Below, in pieces: positions 34,061 to 43,056 of a stretch of 64,000 bases of DNA. The translations under genes were made by a program, and so were the position numbers. The stretch is from G963676095 sp963676095 (GTDB taxonomy: Bacteria > Bacteroidota > Bacteroidia > Bacteroidales > Prolixibacteraceae), in contig OY781040.1 of assembly GCA_963676095.1 (NCBI GenBank), positions 1,984,001 to 2,048,000 of the forward strand, read 5' to 3'. The notes beneath the pieces are model-generated. The model saw only the letters and a program-made list of their open reading frames with translations. It was not told the DNA's origin and did no database searches. How positions within the stretch are numbered: position 1 is the first letter of the stretch; each line of letters begins with the position of its first letter.

Positions 34061-34238
34061 ATGCCTCTAATTTTGGAAGAGTAAAGCTACTCCTGTACTT
34101 ACAATGGCCCAACAGCACAAAATCATATTTTCAACTACGTTTTTTTACCTATGCCTGATTCCAGTCCTGGCAAGTTCTTAAGGATCATTTAAGATTATGA
34201 ATCTTGAAATTACACTTTCTGTTTTATAATTTTATGGA

Positions 34239-34907
34239 ATGAAAAATCTCAAAATATATTTATGGCTTCCTTTCTTTATATCTGCACTGCACGTTCATGC
34301 CAATCTGCCTGATCCGGTTAAAGAATTTGTCAGGGATTCGTTCAACATCAGAAGATTGGAAATATACGAAGAGAATTACCAGAAATTAATTGATTCGTAC
34401 CGGCTACAGACACTTATAGCCATGAGCTATTACCCCGAGCTGAAAAATGTAAAAATCAGATTCAGGCAAAAGAACATCAAAACGACGATGGCGTCAATCC
34501 CCCGGCTGGATTTCATTTTTCACCCGAAAGGAAATCGCACATATCACATATATGTGGACAATTCATTGAAAAAAGAAAAAGGGCTTCTGCTAAGGGATGT
34601 ACCGTTCAATGCCCAGATCGGGGTGATCGGGCACGAATTGGGGCATATATCAGACTATGAGAACAGGACAAACGCAGGTATTGCCATTCTGGGAATCGGA
34701 TATTTACTACCTCCCTTTCACAGGAAACTGGAACACAGGGTCGACGAAATTACCATAGCTCATGGATTAGGCTATCAGATAGAAGCCTTTTCCGATTTTG
34801 TGTTCAACCGGGCTGCCGTGAACGACAGGTATAAAAAATTCAAAAGAAGGTATTACTATGATTCCCGGCAATTAACCCAATTACTTGAAAGATACCCCAT
34901 CTACTAA
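34239..34907 (+). CDS. Secreted HExxH metallopeptidase-like protein
   Basis: A 222-residue protein with a signal peptide (first about 21 residues). It contains GVIGHELGHISDYE (H132, E133, H136), a classic zinc-protease helix, and further on KLEHRVDEIT, where E165xxxD169 fits the third-ligand motif of gluzincins. The rest has no family I recognise. It is probably periplasmic or cell-surface. It stands alone between the divergent Hdr operon and the convergent histidine kinase gene. Proteolytic activity is inferred from the motif only. Confidence 0.7.
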   Translation: MKNLKIYLWLPFFISALHVHANLPDPVKEFVRDSFNIRRLEIYEENYQKLIDSYRLQTLIAMSYYPELKNVKIRFRQKNIKTTMASIPRLDFIFHPKGNRTYHIYVDNSLKKEKGLLLRDVPFNAQIGVIGHELGHISDYENRTNAGIAILGIGYLLPPFHRKLEHRVDEITIAHGLGYQIEAFSDFVFNRAAVNDRYKKFKRRYYYDSRQLTQLLERYPIY

Positions 34908-34961
34908 GCTATTCTTATCGGATTTATATAATCCGAATGCCCTTTATCATTACGCTGTTTC

Positions 34962-37900
34962 TTACTCATAGTCTTTGGAAAGAGGCAGCCGGATAAAGAA
35001 AGTCGTTCCGCGTTCGACTTCTGTTTCGAACCAAATCTCTCCGTCAAAAGTTTCCACTGTTTTTTTAACGATAGCCAGTCCGAGCCCCATTCCACTCGTT
35101 TTTGTGGTAAAGTTAGGCTGAAACATTTTATGCCTGATATCTTCGGGAATACCGGTACCATTATCGGAAACGGCTATGATTGCTGAATTTCCATCGTTGG
35201 AAAGCCGCAGGGTAACACGCCCTTTCCGCTTCAGCGGAATAGACTGCATAGCGTTTTTAATCAGGTTTACCACTGCTCTCGAAACCTGTTCTTTATCAGC
35301 GCAGATCAACGTTCTTTCGTTCTCATTAATTTCAACAGAAAAAACAACCTGTTTATTGGAATCGAATAGTTCGGCAACATGCCTGAGCCGCTCCCCAAGG
35401 TCAAAAACTTCATTTCGCGCCCCGGGAATCTTTGCAAAATTTGAAAATTCGGTCGCAATATCGGAAAGCGTATCAATTTGCTCAATTAAGGACCGGGTAA
35501 CCCGTTCAAAAAATTCGTCGTAATAAGGACTTTTTTCGGTTTTTGCCCGCTGCAAATACTGAATGTTGAGTTTCATGGGGGTCAACGGATTCTTTATCTC
35601 GTGTGCTACCTGTTTGGCCATTTCTCTCCATGCCAGTTCCCGTTCCGATCTTGCCAGCAATTTTGCACTATCAGCCAGTTCCTCCACTTTCCGGTTATAC
35701 TCTCTTACCAGTGCCCCGATCTCATCATCCTTTTTATAATTAATCTGCTCATTCTTTTTATTCAGCTGCATTCCTCTCAGCTTCTCCCGGACCAGGCTCA
35801 AGGGAAGCGTGATCTTATTGGCAAGAATAAAAGCAACAATCATGCTGGCAAAAAAAAGCATTACATACAAGTTGATAAACGCAACTATAAATGTCGACAC
35901 CTCCTGTTTCAGTTCATCTCCCCTGGAAAAATAAGGAAGATTTATAAACCCCAAATACAAACCCTTGTTATTTATTATCGGTTCATAAACTGAAAGAAAA
36001 TAAAGCTTACCGATTTTTTCCGGTTGCATATAGTTAATCTGATAATTTTCAGTCAGTTCATAAAATGCTTTTTCATTCATCCGGGACGAAATCATACCCT
36101 TATTAACAATTTCCGGCCTTGATGAAGCGATCATTTCTCCATCTGAGCCATAAATATTGATATCAGTCCTAAAGATATTGGAAAGATCACTAAGCTCGTT
36201 CCATAACCAGGTTCGTACATCAGGAGTAAAATTTTCCACATCTCCCAGGCGCATATTAATCTCCTCCGAGATCGATTTCATTTTCTCGTTCAGATCATCC
36301 TGATGCTTAGCGACATAAGCTCTGACATTATAATAAATCGTCCCGGCCGCGACAACCAGCAATGACAACAGCACTACGGCAATAATAGACGCCTGTATTT
36401 TAAACTTAAGATCATTTACAAACATCCGCTTCCTGTATCCGGGGTTACCGGAAAAAACGACAGTCAAAACAATGAGAGAATAAAACACGAACAAGTATGG
36501 AAATGAAATGAGGTAATCCAAAAAAGTAAACGATTGTATACTGACAATAATATAGTTATCATTTCCGAGGCTATAGATGAGATGATCATAATGGTTCCAT
36601 GTCCTGAATGAAAACTCTGTGGAATCCTGTCTGATATTGTACGTACTGATATAATAGTTATACTGGTAATCACCATTCAGATTTACAAGTTCATTGTGAT
36701 AATATTTAGCATACGAAAATGGACTGTACTGCACTGGTTTCTTCATTGATTTATCCAGAAGAAGTTCCGGGAACCCAATCCCTTCCGGGAGTAGTTTTGA
36801 TTTCAGTTCTATAAAGACAGAAACCCCAATCGAATCAGAAGAAAGAGGGTAAAACAACTTTCCGAAATAGGAAATCCTCCCGTTCATGTTATCCATGTAA
36901 TAAAAATTAGTTCCGGATATCCTGTTCCCCGTTTTACGGATCATTTCGTCAAAAAAAGGGAAACAGGGGACTAATTTATTATCTGGCTGCACACGCAGGC
37001 TATCAGATCCATCACAGGTAATTATCTGAATATCGTACTTCTTAAAATAGCCATTAAAATACTGATGAACAAGATATTGCTGAAGACTTGTATAAGGAGG
37101 GGAAAGCAAATAGGGAATTACAGAATCCACATTAATCTGCTGTTGCATCTCGGTCAGAAAAACCTCTGCTGCAGGGTCATTTTCCGAATAAAGCGTCACT
37201 GCCATAAGTTTCTGAATATGACGACGCCTTGCATTATTGTGATTTTGTATAATAAACAGAGAAAAAAGTGTAAACAGGGAAACAAAGTAGAATAAAGAAG
37301 ACAGGGATGAAGGTTTTAGCTGATACTTTTGCAATGCAAAAAAAGAAAAACTGGTAATCAAAAATAAACAAATAATATACAGGTAACTGTTTTTTAAAAC
37401 AACAGACAATACCACAAAAACCAGGATGAGGATCGCATGTATATGTAAAAATTGTTTTTTGTTCAGGTACCGCTCTCCTGATTTGAGCACCTTCAGGTTA
37501 ATTATGGCAGCAGAAAGAAGTAACAAGGCGATAACCAGGTACCCGGCAACGCTGTATATATTAATATCATTTATCCGGTTCAAATAGAATGAAAAACTGC
37601 TGTTCCGGATCATGTCCTCTATCAGGAAATTAATAAAAATATAAAACAGAAACACAAAAATATAAGCAATGATTAGCTCTGCTTTGTTTTTTTTCTTCGA
37701 AAAATTAAACTCACGGGAAAAGCAATAACACCAGAGAAAAATAAAGGAAGAAAGAATCAGCAAGTCTCCCAATGATGGAAGCCAAAAAGAAGATGCGTAC
37801 AAATAAGGGCCAAAAAAGTCAAACGAATAACAAATCTGCGGAATTCGGAAGACCAGGTGTGCCCAGTAAATTACAAAAAGAAAAAATCCCAGGCCAAATA

Positions 37901-38624
37901 TACGAAAACCAAAATTCTCATGCCGGTATGAACAATAAAACTGGGCCTGAGCAAAAATCAAAAAAGAAATCAGGGACAGAAAAAAAAGAATACCCGGAAA
38001 ATATAACTTCGTGTGCTCACAAAAATCCTTTCCCTGGGGAACAAGGGAAAACAAAAAGTCCCCGTTCAGATCATGTACAGGATATCCCCGAGAAGTTTGA
38101 CCGATCTTGACCTGATAACTTGGAGGAACATCAAAATAATCAGGAAATTTATTGTAAACATACTCATTTTCAATCTGATATATGCTTTTTACAAGAATGA
38201 GCCCGATCACGGTAAGGTTTCTCGCTTTTCTGGTAGAACTTAAATAAATTCCATTTGGTAAAAACTGAACTTTTTTCTTCTGAAATTCATTCAAATGCCC
38301 GTTAAAAGGGAAACGGTTGTCCGACCAAAAAAGATATTTACTGCTATCTGCAATTAAAAAACCAAGACCTTTATCCTCAAACAAAGATGAAAGCCGATGA
38401 AAATCAGGCTGAAAATCGTTGTCAGAATCATTGATCTCAATGGTATTTTTAATCTCATCGAGCTTTCTGTCAAGAAATCGTTGCCGGTCATGAAGTTTCT
38501 TTTCAAACCTCATGACCGTAAATGCTGCCTGGTCTCTGCCCAGCAGGGTATGCTCTGATATAAAACCCGCGATGGAAAAAACAACCGCGAGAAAAAGCAG
38601 GATATATCTTTTCCTTTCCTTCAT
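34962..38624 (-). CDS. Large multi-domain membrane sensor histidine kinase
   Basis: A 1220-residue sensor kinase. It has an N-terminal membrane segment with a first extracytoplasmic region (about 25-205), then about eight membrane segments (about 208-458), a second extracytoplasmic region (about 460-725), two membrane segments near 730-785, a third sensing loop (790-915), a final segment, and a HAMP domain near 945-990. The kinase core has the phospho-acceptor H1008 in HEIKNPLTPMK, a typical N box (NLIKNAMQS), and G boxes DNGTGIP and GMGLGLAI. The HEIKNPLTP form is that of NtrY-like kinases. No response regulator is adjacent. It follows rlmH by 60 bases. Confidence 0.9.
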   Translation of the reverse strand: MKERKRYILLFLAVVFSIAGFISEHTLLGRDQAAFTVMRFEKKLHDRQRFLDRKLDEIKNTIEINDSDNDFQPDFHRLSSLFEDKGLGFLIADSSKYLFWSDNRFPFNGHLNEFQKKKVQFLPNGIYLSSTRKARNLTVIGLILVKSIYQIENEYVYNKFPDYFDVPPSYQVKIGQTSRGYPVHDLNGDFLFSLVPQGKDFCEHTKLYFPGILFFLSLISFLIFAQAQFYCSYRHENFGFRIFGLGFFLFVIYWAHLVFRIPQICYSFDFFGPYLYASSFWLPSLGDLLILSSFIFLWCYCFSREFNFSKKKNKAELIIAYIFVFLFYIFINFLIEDMIRNSSFSFYLNRINDINIYSVAGYLVIALLLLSAAIINLKVLKSGERYLNKKQFLHIHAILILVFVVLSVVLKNSYLYIICLFLITSFSFFALQKYQLKPSSLSSLFYFVSLFTLFSLFIIQNHNNARRRHIQKLMAVTLYSENDPAAEVFLTEMQQQINVDSVIPYLLSPPYTSLQQYLVHQYFNGYFKKYDIQIITCDGSDSLRVQPDNKLVPCFPFFDEMIRKTGNRISGTNFYYMDNMNGRISYFGKLFYPLSSDSIGVSVFIELKSKLLPEGIGFPELLLDKSMKKPVQYSPFSYAKYYHNELVNLNGDYQYNYYISTYNIRQDSTEFSFRTWNHYDHLIYSLGNDNYIIVSIQSFTFLDYLISFPYLFVFYSLIVLTVVFSGNPGYRKRMFVNDLKFKIQASIIAVVLLSLLVVAAGTIYYNVRAYVAKHQDDLNEKMKSISEEINMRLGDVENFTPDVRTWLWNELSDLSNIFRTDINIYGSDGEMIASSRPEIVNKGMISSRMNEKAFYELTENYQINYMQPEKIGKLYFLSVYEPIINNKGLYLGFINLPYFSRGDELKQEVSTFIVAFINLYVMLFFASMIVAFILANKITLPLSLVREKLRGMQLNKKNEQINYKKDDEIGALVREYNRKVEELADSAKLLARSERELAWREMAKQVAHEIKNPLTPMKLNIQYLQRAKTEKSPYYDEFFERVTRSLIEQIDTLSDIATEFSNFAKIPGARNEVFDLGERLRHVAELFDSNKQVVFSVEINENERTLICADKEQVSRAVVNLIKNAMQSIPLKRKGRVTLRLSNDGNSAIIAVSDNGTGIPEDIRHKMFQPNFTTKTSGMGLGLAIVKKTVETFDGEIWFETEVERGTTFFIRLPLSKDYE

Positions 38625-38683
38625 CTGAAAACTAAAAATACTAAAAATCCAAAAGAATGGAACACCTGCCTTCCCTCCCGCAC

Positions 38684-39157
38684 CTATTCGTGATGATAGG
38701 GTTCCCCTTTTAAAATGGTCATAGCCCTGTATAGCTGTTCACTAAAAATAAGCCTTACCATCTGATGAGAAAAAGTCATCCTGGAAAGACTAACTCCTGT
38801 ACTTGCCAAATTGTAAACGGATCGTGAAAATCCATAAGGTCCACCGATTACAAAAACCAGGTTCTTTGTTCCGCCAAGCATCTTCTTCTCCAAAAATCGT
38901 GCAAATTCGACAGAACTTAACTGTTTTCCCTGTTCATCCAGCAAAATTAATTCATCGCCGGGTTTCAACTGTTCAAGTAAAAGCTCCCCTTCCCTCTCCT
39001 TTTGTTGCTCTTCTGACAAACTACGGGTATTTTTAAGATCCGGAATTACATGGTATTCAAAGGGTAGGTAGTGTACAATGCGCTTATGGAACAAAGATAT
39101 TCCATGCTGAAGGTAATCATGATCCGTTTTCCCCACTACAATTAATTTTACTTTCAC
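38684..39157 (-). CDS. rlmH: 23S rRNA pseudouridine-1915 N3-methyltransferase RlmH
   Basis: A 157-residue SPOUT-family methyltransferase with the C-terminal knot motif FVIGGPYGFSRSVYNLASTGVSLSRMTFSHQMVRLIFSEQLYRA and the end KGEPYHHE, both diagnostic. It methylates a pseudouridine in helix 69 of 23S rRNA using SAM. The start codon is GTG at 39157 (MKVKLIVVGKTD); no ATG is available upstream. It is upstream of the histidine kinase on the same strand. Confidence 0.95.
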   Translation of the reverse strand: MKVKLIVVGKTDHDYLQHGISLFHKRIVHYLPFEYHVIPDLKNTRSLSEEQQKEREGELLLEQLKPGDELILLDEQGKQLSSVEFARFLEKKMLGGTKNLVFVIGGPYGFSRSVYNLASTGVSLSRMTFSHQMVRLIFSEQLYRAMTILKGEPYHHE

Positions 39158-39777
39158 TCGAAATAAATTAGTTAATTATTTTATTTCTGTCTGTTTTTGT
39201 AAGTTCATATGTCCTGCAAGCTCGTTTTGAGCTGATTTCTTCCATTTCTTCTTTTAATGGTTAAATGAACCTTCCGCACTCCCTTCCCGGAGAATCTCCG
39301 TTCCTTCCGGATAAAACTTTGGGGGTTGCTCCTGTAAAAATAATTTTTTTAACTTTACGAAATCAGAGAATCAATATTTTCCGGACAAAATGAATTGGCA
39401 TAATTTATGTTGCGTTTCAACCCGGGTTCATGTGTCTGTGAATTATTTGGGTTGTCACATGGAAACCTGTCATTATATTCGCTCTGCGGATTTAAGCTTC
39501 AGGACAATTCATACTTCCGGGTGAGTGGACTGGTTCTCGTGGCGCATTTCATACGACAAAATGTTATGACAAGAGGAGCTGGAAGTAAATTCAAAAAATA
39601 GACTGTTGCAACTTTCAACCAAAGGCAGGGCATGCTAAGCGGGATATGAAAGTTGTATGAGTCTGAATTGAAAATTTACACCGGAATTGACATAATTGAA
39701 GGGAACGAGACTGGAGCCAGCCGGTCAGATAAAGTTCATTTCGCGTTATGACAGTTTCGTTTGACAATTAAAAATTA
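39158..39777. other. 620-base intergenic region upstream of the DUF4783 gene
   Basis: No protein gene could be supported; a 64-codon frame at 39407-39601 has no recognisable features. A near-match promoter box TAACTTTA lies near 39350. Paired segments at 39414-39418/39462-39466 (GTTTC/GAAAC) and 39429-39434/39456-39461 (CATGTG/CACATG) could fold into a stem next to the palindrome AACCCGGGTT. It might be a leader RNA or a decayed gene. No known RNA family was recognised. Confidence 0.35.
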
Positions 39778-40182
39778 ATGCATAGTAAGATGAGACATCA
39801 ATTTGATAAATTTATTATTGTTACGGTTGCCCTTGTTTTCTCTGGAATTCATTTATTCGCCCAGATACCGGATGAAATCGTATCGAGCCTTAAATCAGGT
39901 AATGCGAACAAGCTTTCTGAATATTTCAACCAAAATATTGAAATGGTGGTGCTTGATAATGACGATGTTTACAGCAAGGCACAGGCTCAGCAGATTGTAT
40001 CCAGTTTTTTTAGCAAAAACAAAGCCAAAGGTTTCTCGATCATTCACCAGGGAGGGAAAGACGGATCGAGTTATGCTATTGGAAATTTATCAACAAGCAC
40101 GGGGACTTTCAGGGTTTATTTTCTCATAAAGGAAGCACAAGATAAGGCATACATACATCAGTTGAGAATAGAAAAACAATAG
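39778..40182 (+). CDS. DUF4783 family secreted protein
   Basis: A 134-residue exported protein of the DUF4783 family, an NTF2-like cup fold widespread in Bacteroidota. The signal peptide runs to about residue 29 (FSGIHLFAQ), and the mature part contains NANKLSEYFNQNIEMVVLDND and HQGGKDGSSYAIGNLSTSTGTFRVYF. An alternative start is ATG 39790. The function is unknown. The stop lies 5 bases before the YihY-type gene, so they are probably co-transcribed. Confidence 0.85.
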   Translation: MHSKMRHQFDKFIIVTVALVFSGIHLFAQIPDEIVSSLKSGNANKLSEYFNQNIEMVVLDNDDVYSKAQAQQIVSSFFSKNKAKGFSIIHQGGKDGSSYAIGNLSTSTGTFRVYFLIKEAQDKAYIHQLRIEKQ

Positions 40183-40187
40183 CTTGA

Positions 40188-41111
40188 ATGCCGTACAGCC
40201 GCTATTATCGGATCAAACGATTTATACAGAGGATGCTGATCCGGGCCAGAAAAGTCAGTTTTCCAGGCTTTGATCGAATCCCGTTGTACGATGTATTGCT
40301 TTTTTTCTACAAAAGTATTGTAAACGGATCGATAACAACAAGGGCCTCGGCCATTGCCTTTAGTTTTTTTCTGGCCCTCTTCCCTGCAATTATTTTTCTG
40401 TTTACGGTTATTCCTTATATCCCGGTAAAAAATTTTCAGGCAGAACTTTTTCTTCTGATAAGGGATGTGCTGCCGTCCACGACCTTTGTAGCCGTTGAGG
40501 AAACCATACAGGATATCCTTACGCACCAACGGGGAGACTTGCTTTCTCTGGGTTTTTTCATGGCACTGATCTTTTCGACAAACGGACTTGTCTCCATGAT
40601 GAATGCATTCGATGCGTCCCTGCATACGATCGAACGGCGCAGCTGGTACGAACAACGGATTATTGCCGTTTTGCTGCTTTTCATCCTGTCGGTATTGTTA
40701 ACGCTGACCATAACCCTGATCATTGCCGGGCAGTATGCGATCAATTACCTGGACGAATATCATCTGATCGGCGGACATTTTAACTATTATCTTCTAACCA
40801 TTGTCAAATGGATCATTGTTATCGCCCTGTTTTTCTTTACTTATTCTTCGCTCTATTTCTTCGCCCCGACAAAAAAAACCCGATGGAGGTTCATCTCTGC
40901 CGGGGGCACGCTTGCCACTATCCTCAGTATATTCGTTTTGATGGGATTCGGCTTTTATATTACAAGGTTCGGACAATACAACAAACTTTACGGATCGATC
41001 GGGACATTACTTGTCGTTTTGCTGCTTTGTTACATCATGTCTCTGATCCTGCTCGTCGGGTTCGAGCTGAACAGCAGTCTTAATGCAGCCCGAAGGAAAA
41101 GGCTGAGATAA
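40188..41111 (+). CDS. YihY/BrkB family inner membrane protein
   Basis: A 307-residue membrane protein with about six transmembrane segments and the YihY signature: ASAIAFSFFLALFPAIIFL near residue 48, GLVSMMNAFDASLHT near 132, and WRFISAGGTLATILSIFVLMGFGFYITRFGQYNKLYGSIGTLLVVLLLCYIMSLILLVGFELNS at the C-terminus (quoted here only in outline). Some relatives were once called ribonuclease BN in error. The real role is thought to involve the cell envelope, possibly lipid transport, and is not settled. Confidence 0.9.
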   Translation: MPYSRYYRIKRFIQRMLIRARKVSFPGFDRIPLYDVLLFFYKSIVNGSITTRASAIAFSFFLALFPAIIFLFTVIPYIPVKNFQAELFLLIRDVLPSTTFVAVEETIQDILTHQRGDLLSLGFFMALIFSTNGLVSMMNAFDASLHTIERRSWYEQRIIAVLLLFILSVLLTLTITLIIAGQYAINYLDEYHLIGGHFNYYLLTIVKWIIVIALFFFTYSSLYFFAPTKKTRWRFISAGGTLATILSIFVLMGFGFYITRFGQYNKLYGSIGTLLVVLLLCYIMSLILLVGFELNSSLNAARRKRLR

Positions 41112-41204
41112 AAATAAAATTGCACGGGGTCCGGATAAATATTAAATTTCTTTTTTTTAACCTTTAGAAATTCCGCCGACCAGCCAGGAAGCGGTGAAAT
41201 GAAT

Positions 41205-41212
41205 TATCTTTG
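41205..41212 (+). promoter_or_regulatory. -7 promoter box of the LAB_N protein gene
   Basis: TATCTTTG, matching TAnnTTTG, 20 bases before ATG 41232. It lies within the longer frame opening at 41199, showing that the inner ATG is the start. Confidence 0.6.
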
Positions 41213-41231
41213 CCTTTCCGAAATTTGCTTT

Positions 41232-41921
41232 ATGGAACATCTTCTGATCTATTCGATAGGATTTATATCCCAGATTTTATTCTTTGGACGGACAATTATT
41301 CAATGGTTCGTTTCCGAACATGAAGGGAAAGTATTATCACCCACGATTTTCTGGAAGATCAGTCTCCTTGGGTCCATCCTTATGCTTATTTACGGGATCC
41401 TGCGCGACGATGCTGCGATCCTGGTCGGACAAACACTGGTGTATTTCATCTATGTCCGGAATATTCAGTTAAAGGAGGAATGGAAGCCCATGTTACTGGT
41501 GACCAGGATCATTATTATCCTGACACCGGTCGTCATTCTCGGCTATTTATTTTTCGGAACAGATTATTCATTGTCCACATTCTTCAAAAATGAAAACAAC
41601 CCGCTGGCTCTAATGATCTGGGGGATTGCAGCCCAGTTTGTTTTCATATCCCGTTTCTTTTACCAATGGATTTATTCCGAAAACAAGAAGGAATCTGTTC
41701 TTCCGGTTGGCTTCTGGATAATTAGCATTGCGGGTTCGGCCATGACATTTATATATGGTGTCTTCAGGCTCGATCCTGTCTTGCTGGCAGCCCACAGCTT
41801 GGGTTTGTTTGTTTACATGAGAAATATCCTGATCCATTATAACAAAAAAAGCCTGTTCAGCAGGCTCAACATTCCTTTTCTGAACAGGGTAATCGTTTAC
41901 GTTTCAGGAAAGATCAAGTAA
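41232..41921 (+). CDS. Membrane protein with two LAB_N domains
   Basis: A 229-residue integral membrane protein made of two copies of the LAB_N (lipid-A-disaccharide synthase N-terminal-like) module: first copy SIGFISQILFFGRTIIQWFVSE with VLSPTIFWKISLLGSILMLIYGILR near residue 40, second copy GIAAQFVFISRFFYQWIYSE with VLPVGFWIISIAGSAMTFIYGVFR near 150. About six to seven membrane segments. The LAB_N domain is seen near lipid A or glycosyltransferase genes. The start at 41232 is fixed by an upstream promoter box. Function unknown, probably envelope lipid metabolism. Confidence 0.85.
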   Translation: MEHLLIYSIGFISQILFFGRTIIQWFVSEHEGKVLSPTIFWKISLLGSILMLIYGILRDDAAILVGQTLVYFIYVRNIQLKEEWKPMLLVTRIIIILTPVVILGYLFFGTDYSLSTFFKNENNPLALMIWGIAAQFVFISRFFYQWIYSENKKESVLPVGFWIISIAGSAMTFIYGVFRLDPVLLAAHSLGLFVYMRNILIHYNKKSLFSRLNIPFLNRVIVYVSGKIK

Positions 41922-41986
41922 GATAATGTAAAAAATAAGGATTGGATTACGGAGGAAAATTTTTATCAATAAAAATATTACCTGCC

Positions 41987-42952
41987 ATGAAGAATATCGT
42001 TGTAACCGGGTGTGCCGGGTTTATTGGTTCACATCTGTGTGAAAAACTGCTTAAAGAAGGCCATCATGTAATCGGCATCGACAATTTTGATCCATTTTAC
42101 GACAGATCTGTAAAAGAACGTAACCTGGAACAGTTTCGCTGCCATAAAAACTTCGAGTTTCTGGAACTCGACCTTGCAGACACGCCATCTTTAAATAAAG
42201 GCTTATCCGGAAAAACAATCCATGCAATCGTCCACTTGGCCGGAAAAGCCGGGGTACGCCCGTCGATCGAGGATCCTCAAGGGTACATCAGGGCCAATAT
42301 CACTGCCACGCAAAACATACTGGAGCTCATGAAGGATAAAGGGATTAAAAAGTTAGCGTTTGCCTCATCCTCGTCTGTATACGGAAACACAAAGGAAACC
42401 CCGTTCCATGAAGGCCAGGACGTCAGTAACCCCATATCTCCGTATGCTTTTACAAAAAAGGCCTGCGAGCTGATCAACTATACCTATTATGCCCTGTATG
42501 GGCTCGACATTATCAACATGAGGTTCTTTACGGTGTTTGGTCCCCGTCAGCGCCCGGACCTGGCCATACATAAATTCACCAGACTGATCCTGAATGATTC
42601 AGAAATACCAATGTTCGGAGATGGAAGCACTTCCCGCGATTATACCTATTATGAAGATACCGTTGAAGGAGTATGCCGTGCCCTGGACTACCTTTTTACC
42701 CATGAAAAGGTTTATGAAATCGTTAATCTTGGAAATAACCAGCCGGTAAGGCTGAAAGACATGATTGCTGCCATCGAGAAAGCCACCGGCAAAAAGGCAA
42801 GGATCAAACAACTTCCCATGCAACCCGGAGATGTAGATATCACCTATGCCAATATTGATAAGGCAAAAAAACTCCTGGGGTATAACCCAAAATATTCTTT
42901 CGAGGAAGGGGTGAAAAATTTCGTGGATTGGTATAAAGAGATCAACGGATAA
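41987..42952 (+). CDS. NAD-dependent epimerase, UDP-glucuronate 4-epimerase-like
   Basis: A 321-residue extended short-chain dehydrogenase/epimerase. Key motifs are VTGCAGFIGSHLCEKLL at the N-terminus (GxxGxxG), HLAGKAGVRPSIEDP near residue 85, FASSSSVYGNTKETPF near 125, the catalytic YAFTK (YxxxK) near 155, and FFTVFGPRQRPDLAIHKF near 180. This pattern matches UDP-glucuronate/UDP-galacturonate 4-epimerases used for envelope or capsule polysaccharide. The frame opens at a TTG at 41942; ATG 41987 begins the Rossmann strand. The preceding gene is the LAB_N membrane protein, on the same strand. Confidence 0.9.
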   Translation: MKNIVVTGCAGFIGSHLCEKLLKEGHHVIGIDNFDPFYDRSVKERNLEQFRCHKNFEFLELDLADTPSLNKGLSGKTIHAIVHLAGKAGVRPSIEDPQGYIRANITATQNILELMKDKGIKKLAFASSSSVYGNTKETPFHEGQDVSNPISPYAFTKKACELINYTYYALYGLDIINMRFFTVFGPRQRPDLAIHKFTRLILNDSEIPMFGDGSTSRDYTYYEDTVEGVCRALDYLFTHEKVYEIVNLGNNQPVRLKDMIAAIEKATGKKARIKQLPMQPGDVDITYANIDKAKKLLGYNPKYSFEEGVKNFVDWYKEING

Positions 42953-42970
42953 CGTTTTTATTTCAGAACT

Positions 42971-43024
42971 AAAAAGACAGGTGAGCATACTACACTGAAA
43001 TTGACAGGAATATGCTCACCTGTC
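42971..43024 (-). terminator. Terminator of the slipin gene
   Basis: Perfect 14-base arms GACAGGTGAGCATA (42976-42989) and TATGCTCACCTGTC (43011-43024) with a 21-base loop. On the minus strand it is followed by TTTTTAG, 33 bases after the slipin stop. Confidence 0.65.
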
Positions 43025-43056
43025 CCATAGGTACAAGCCGGATCAAAACGACCATC

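Noticed and set aside
37772..38110. 112-codon Lys-rich open frame antisense to the histidine kinase
   Set aside because: Low-complexity antisense of a membrane-protein coding region with many Phe codons; no independent support.
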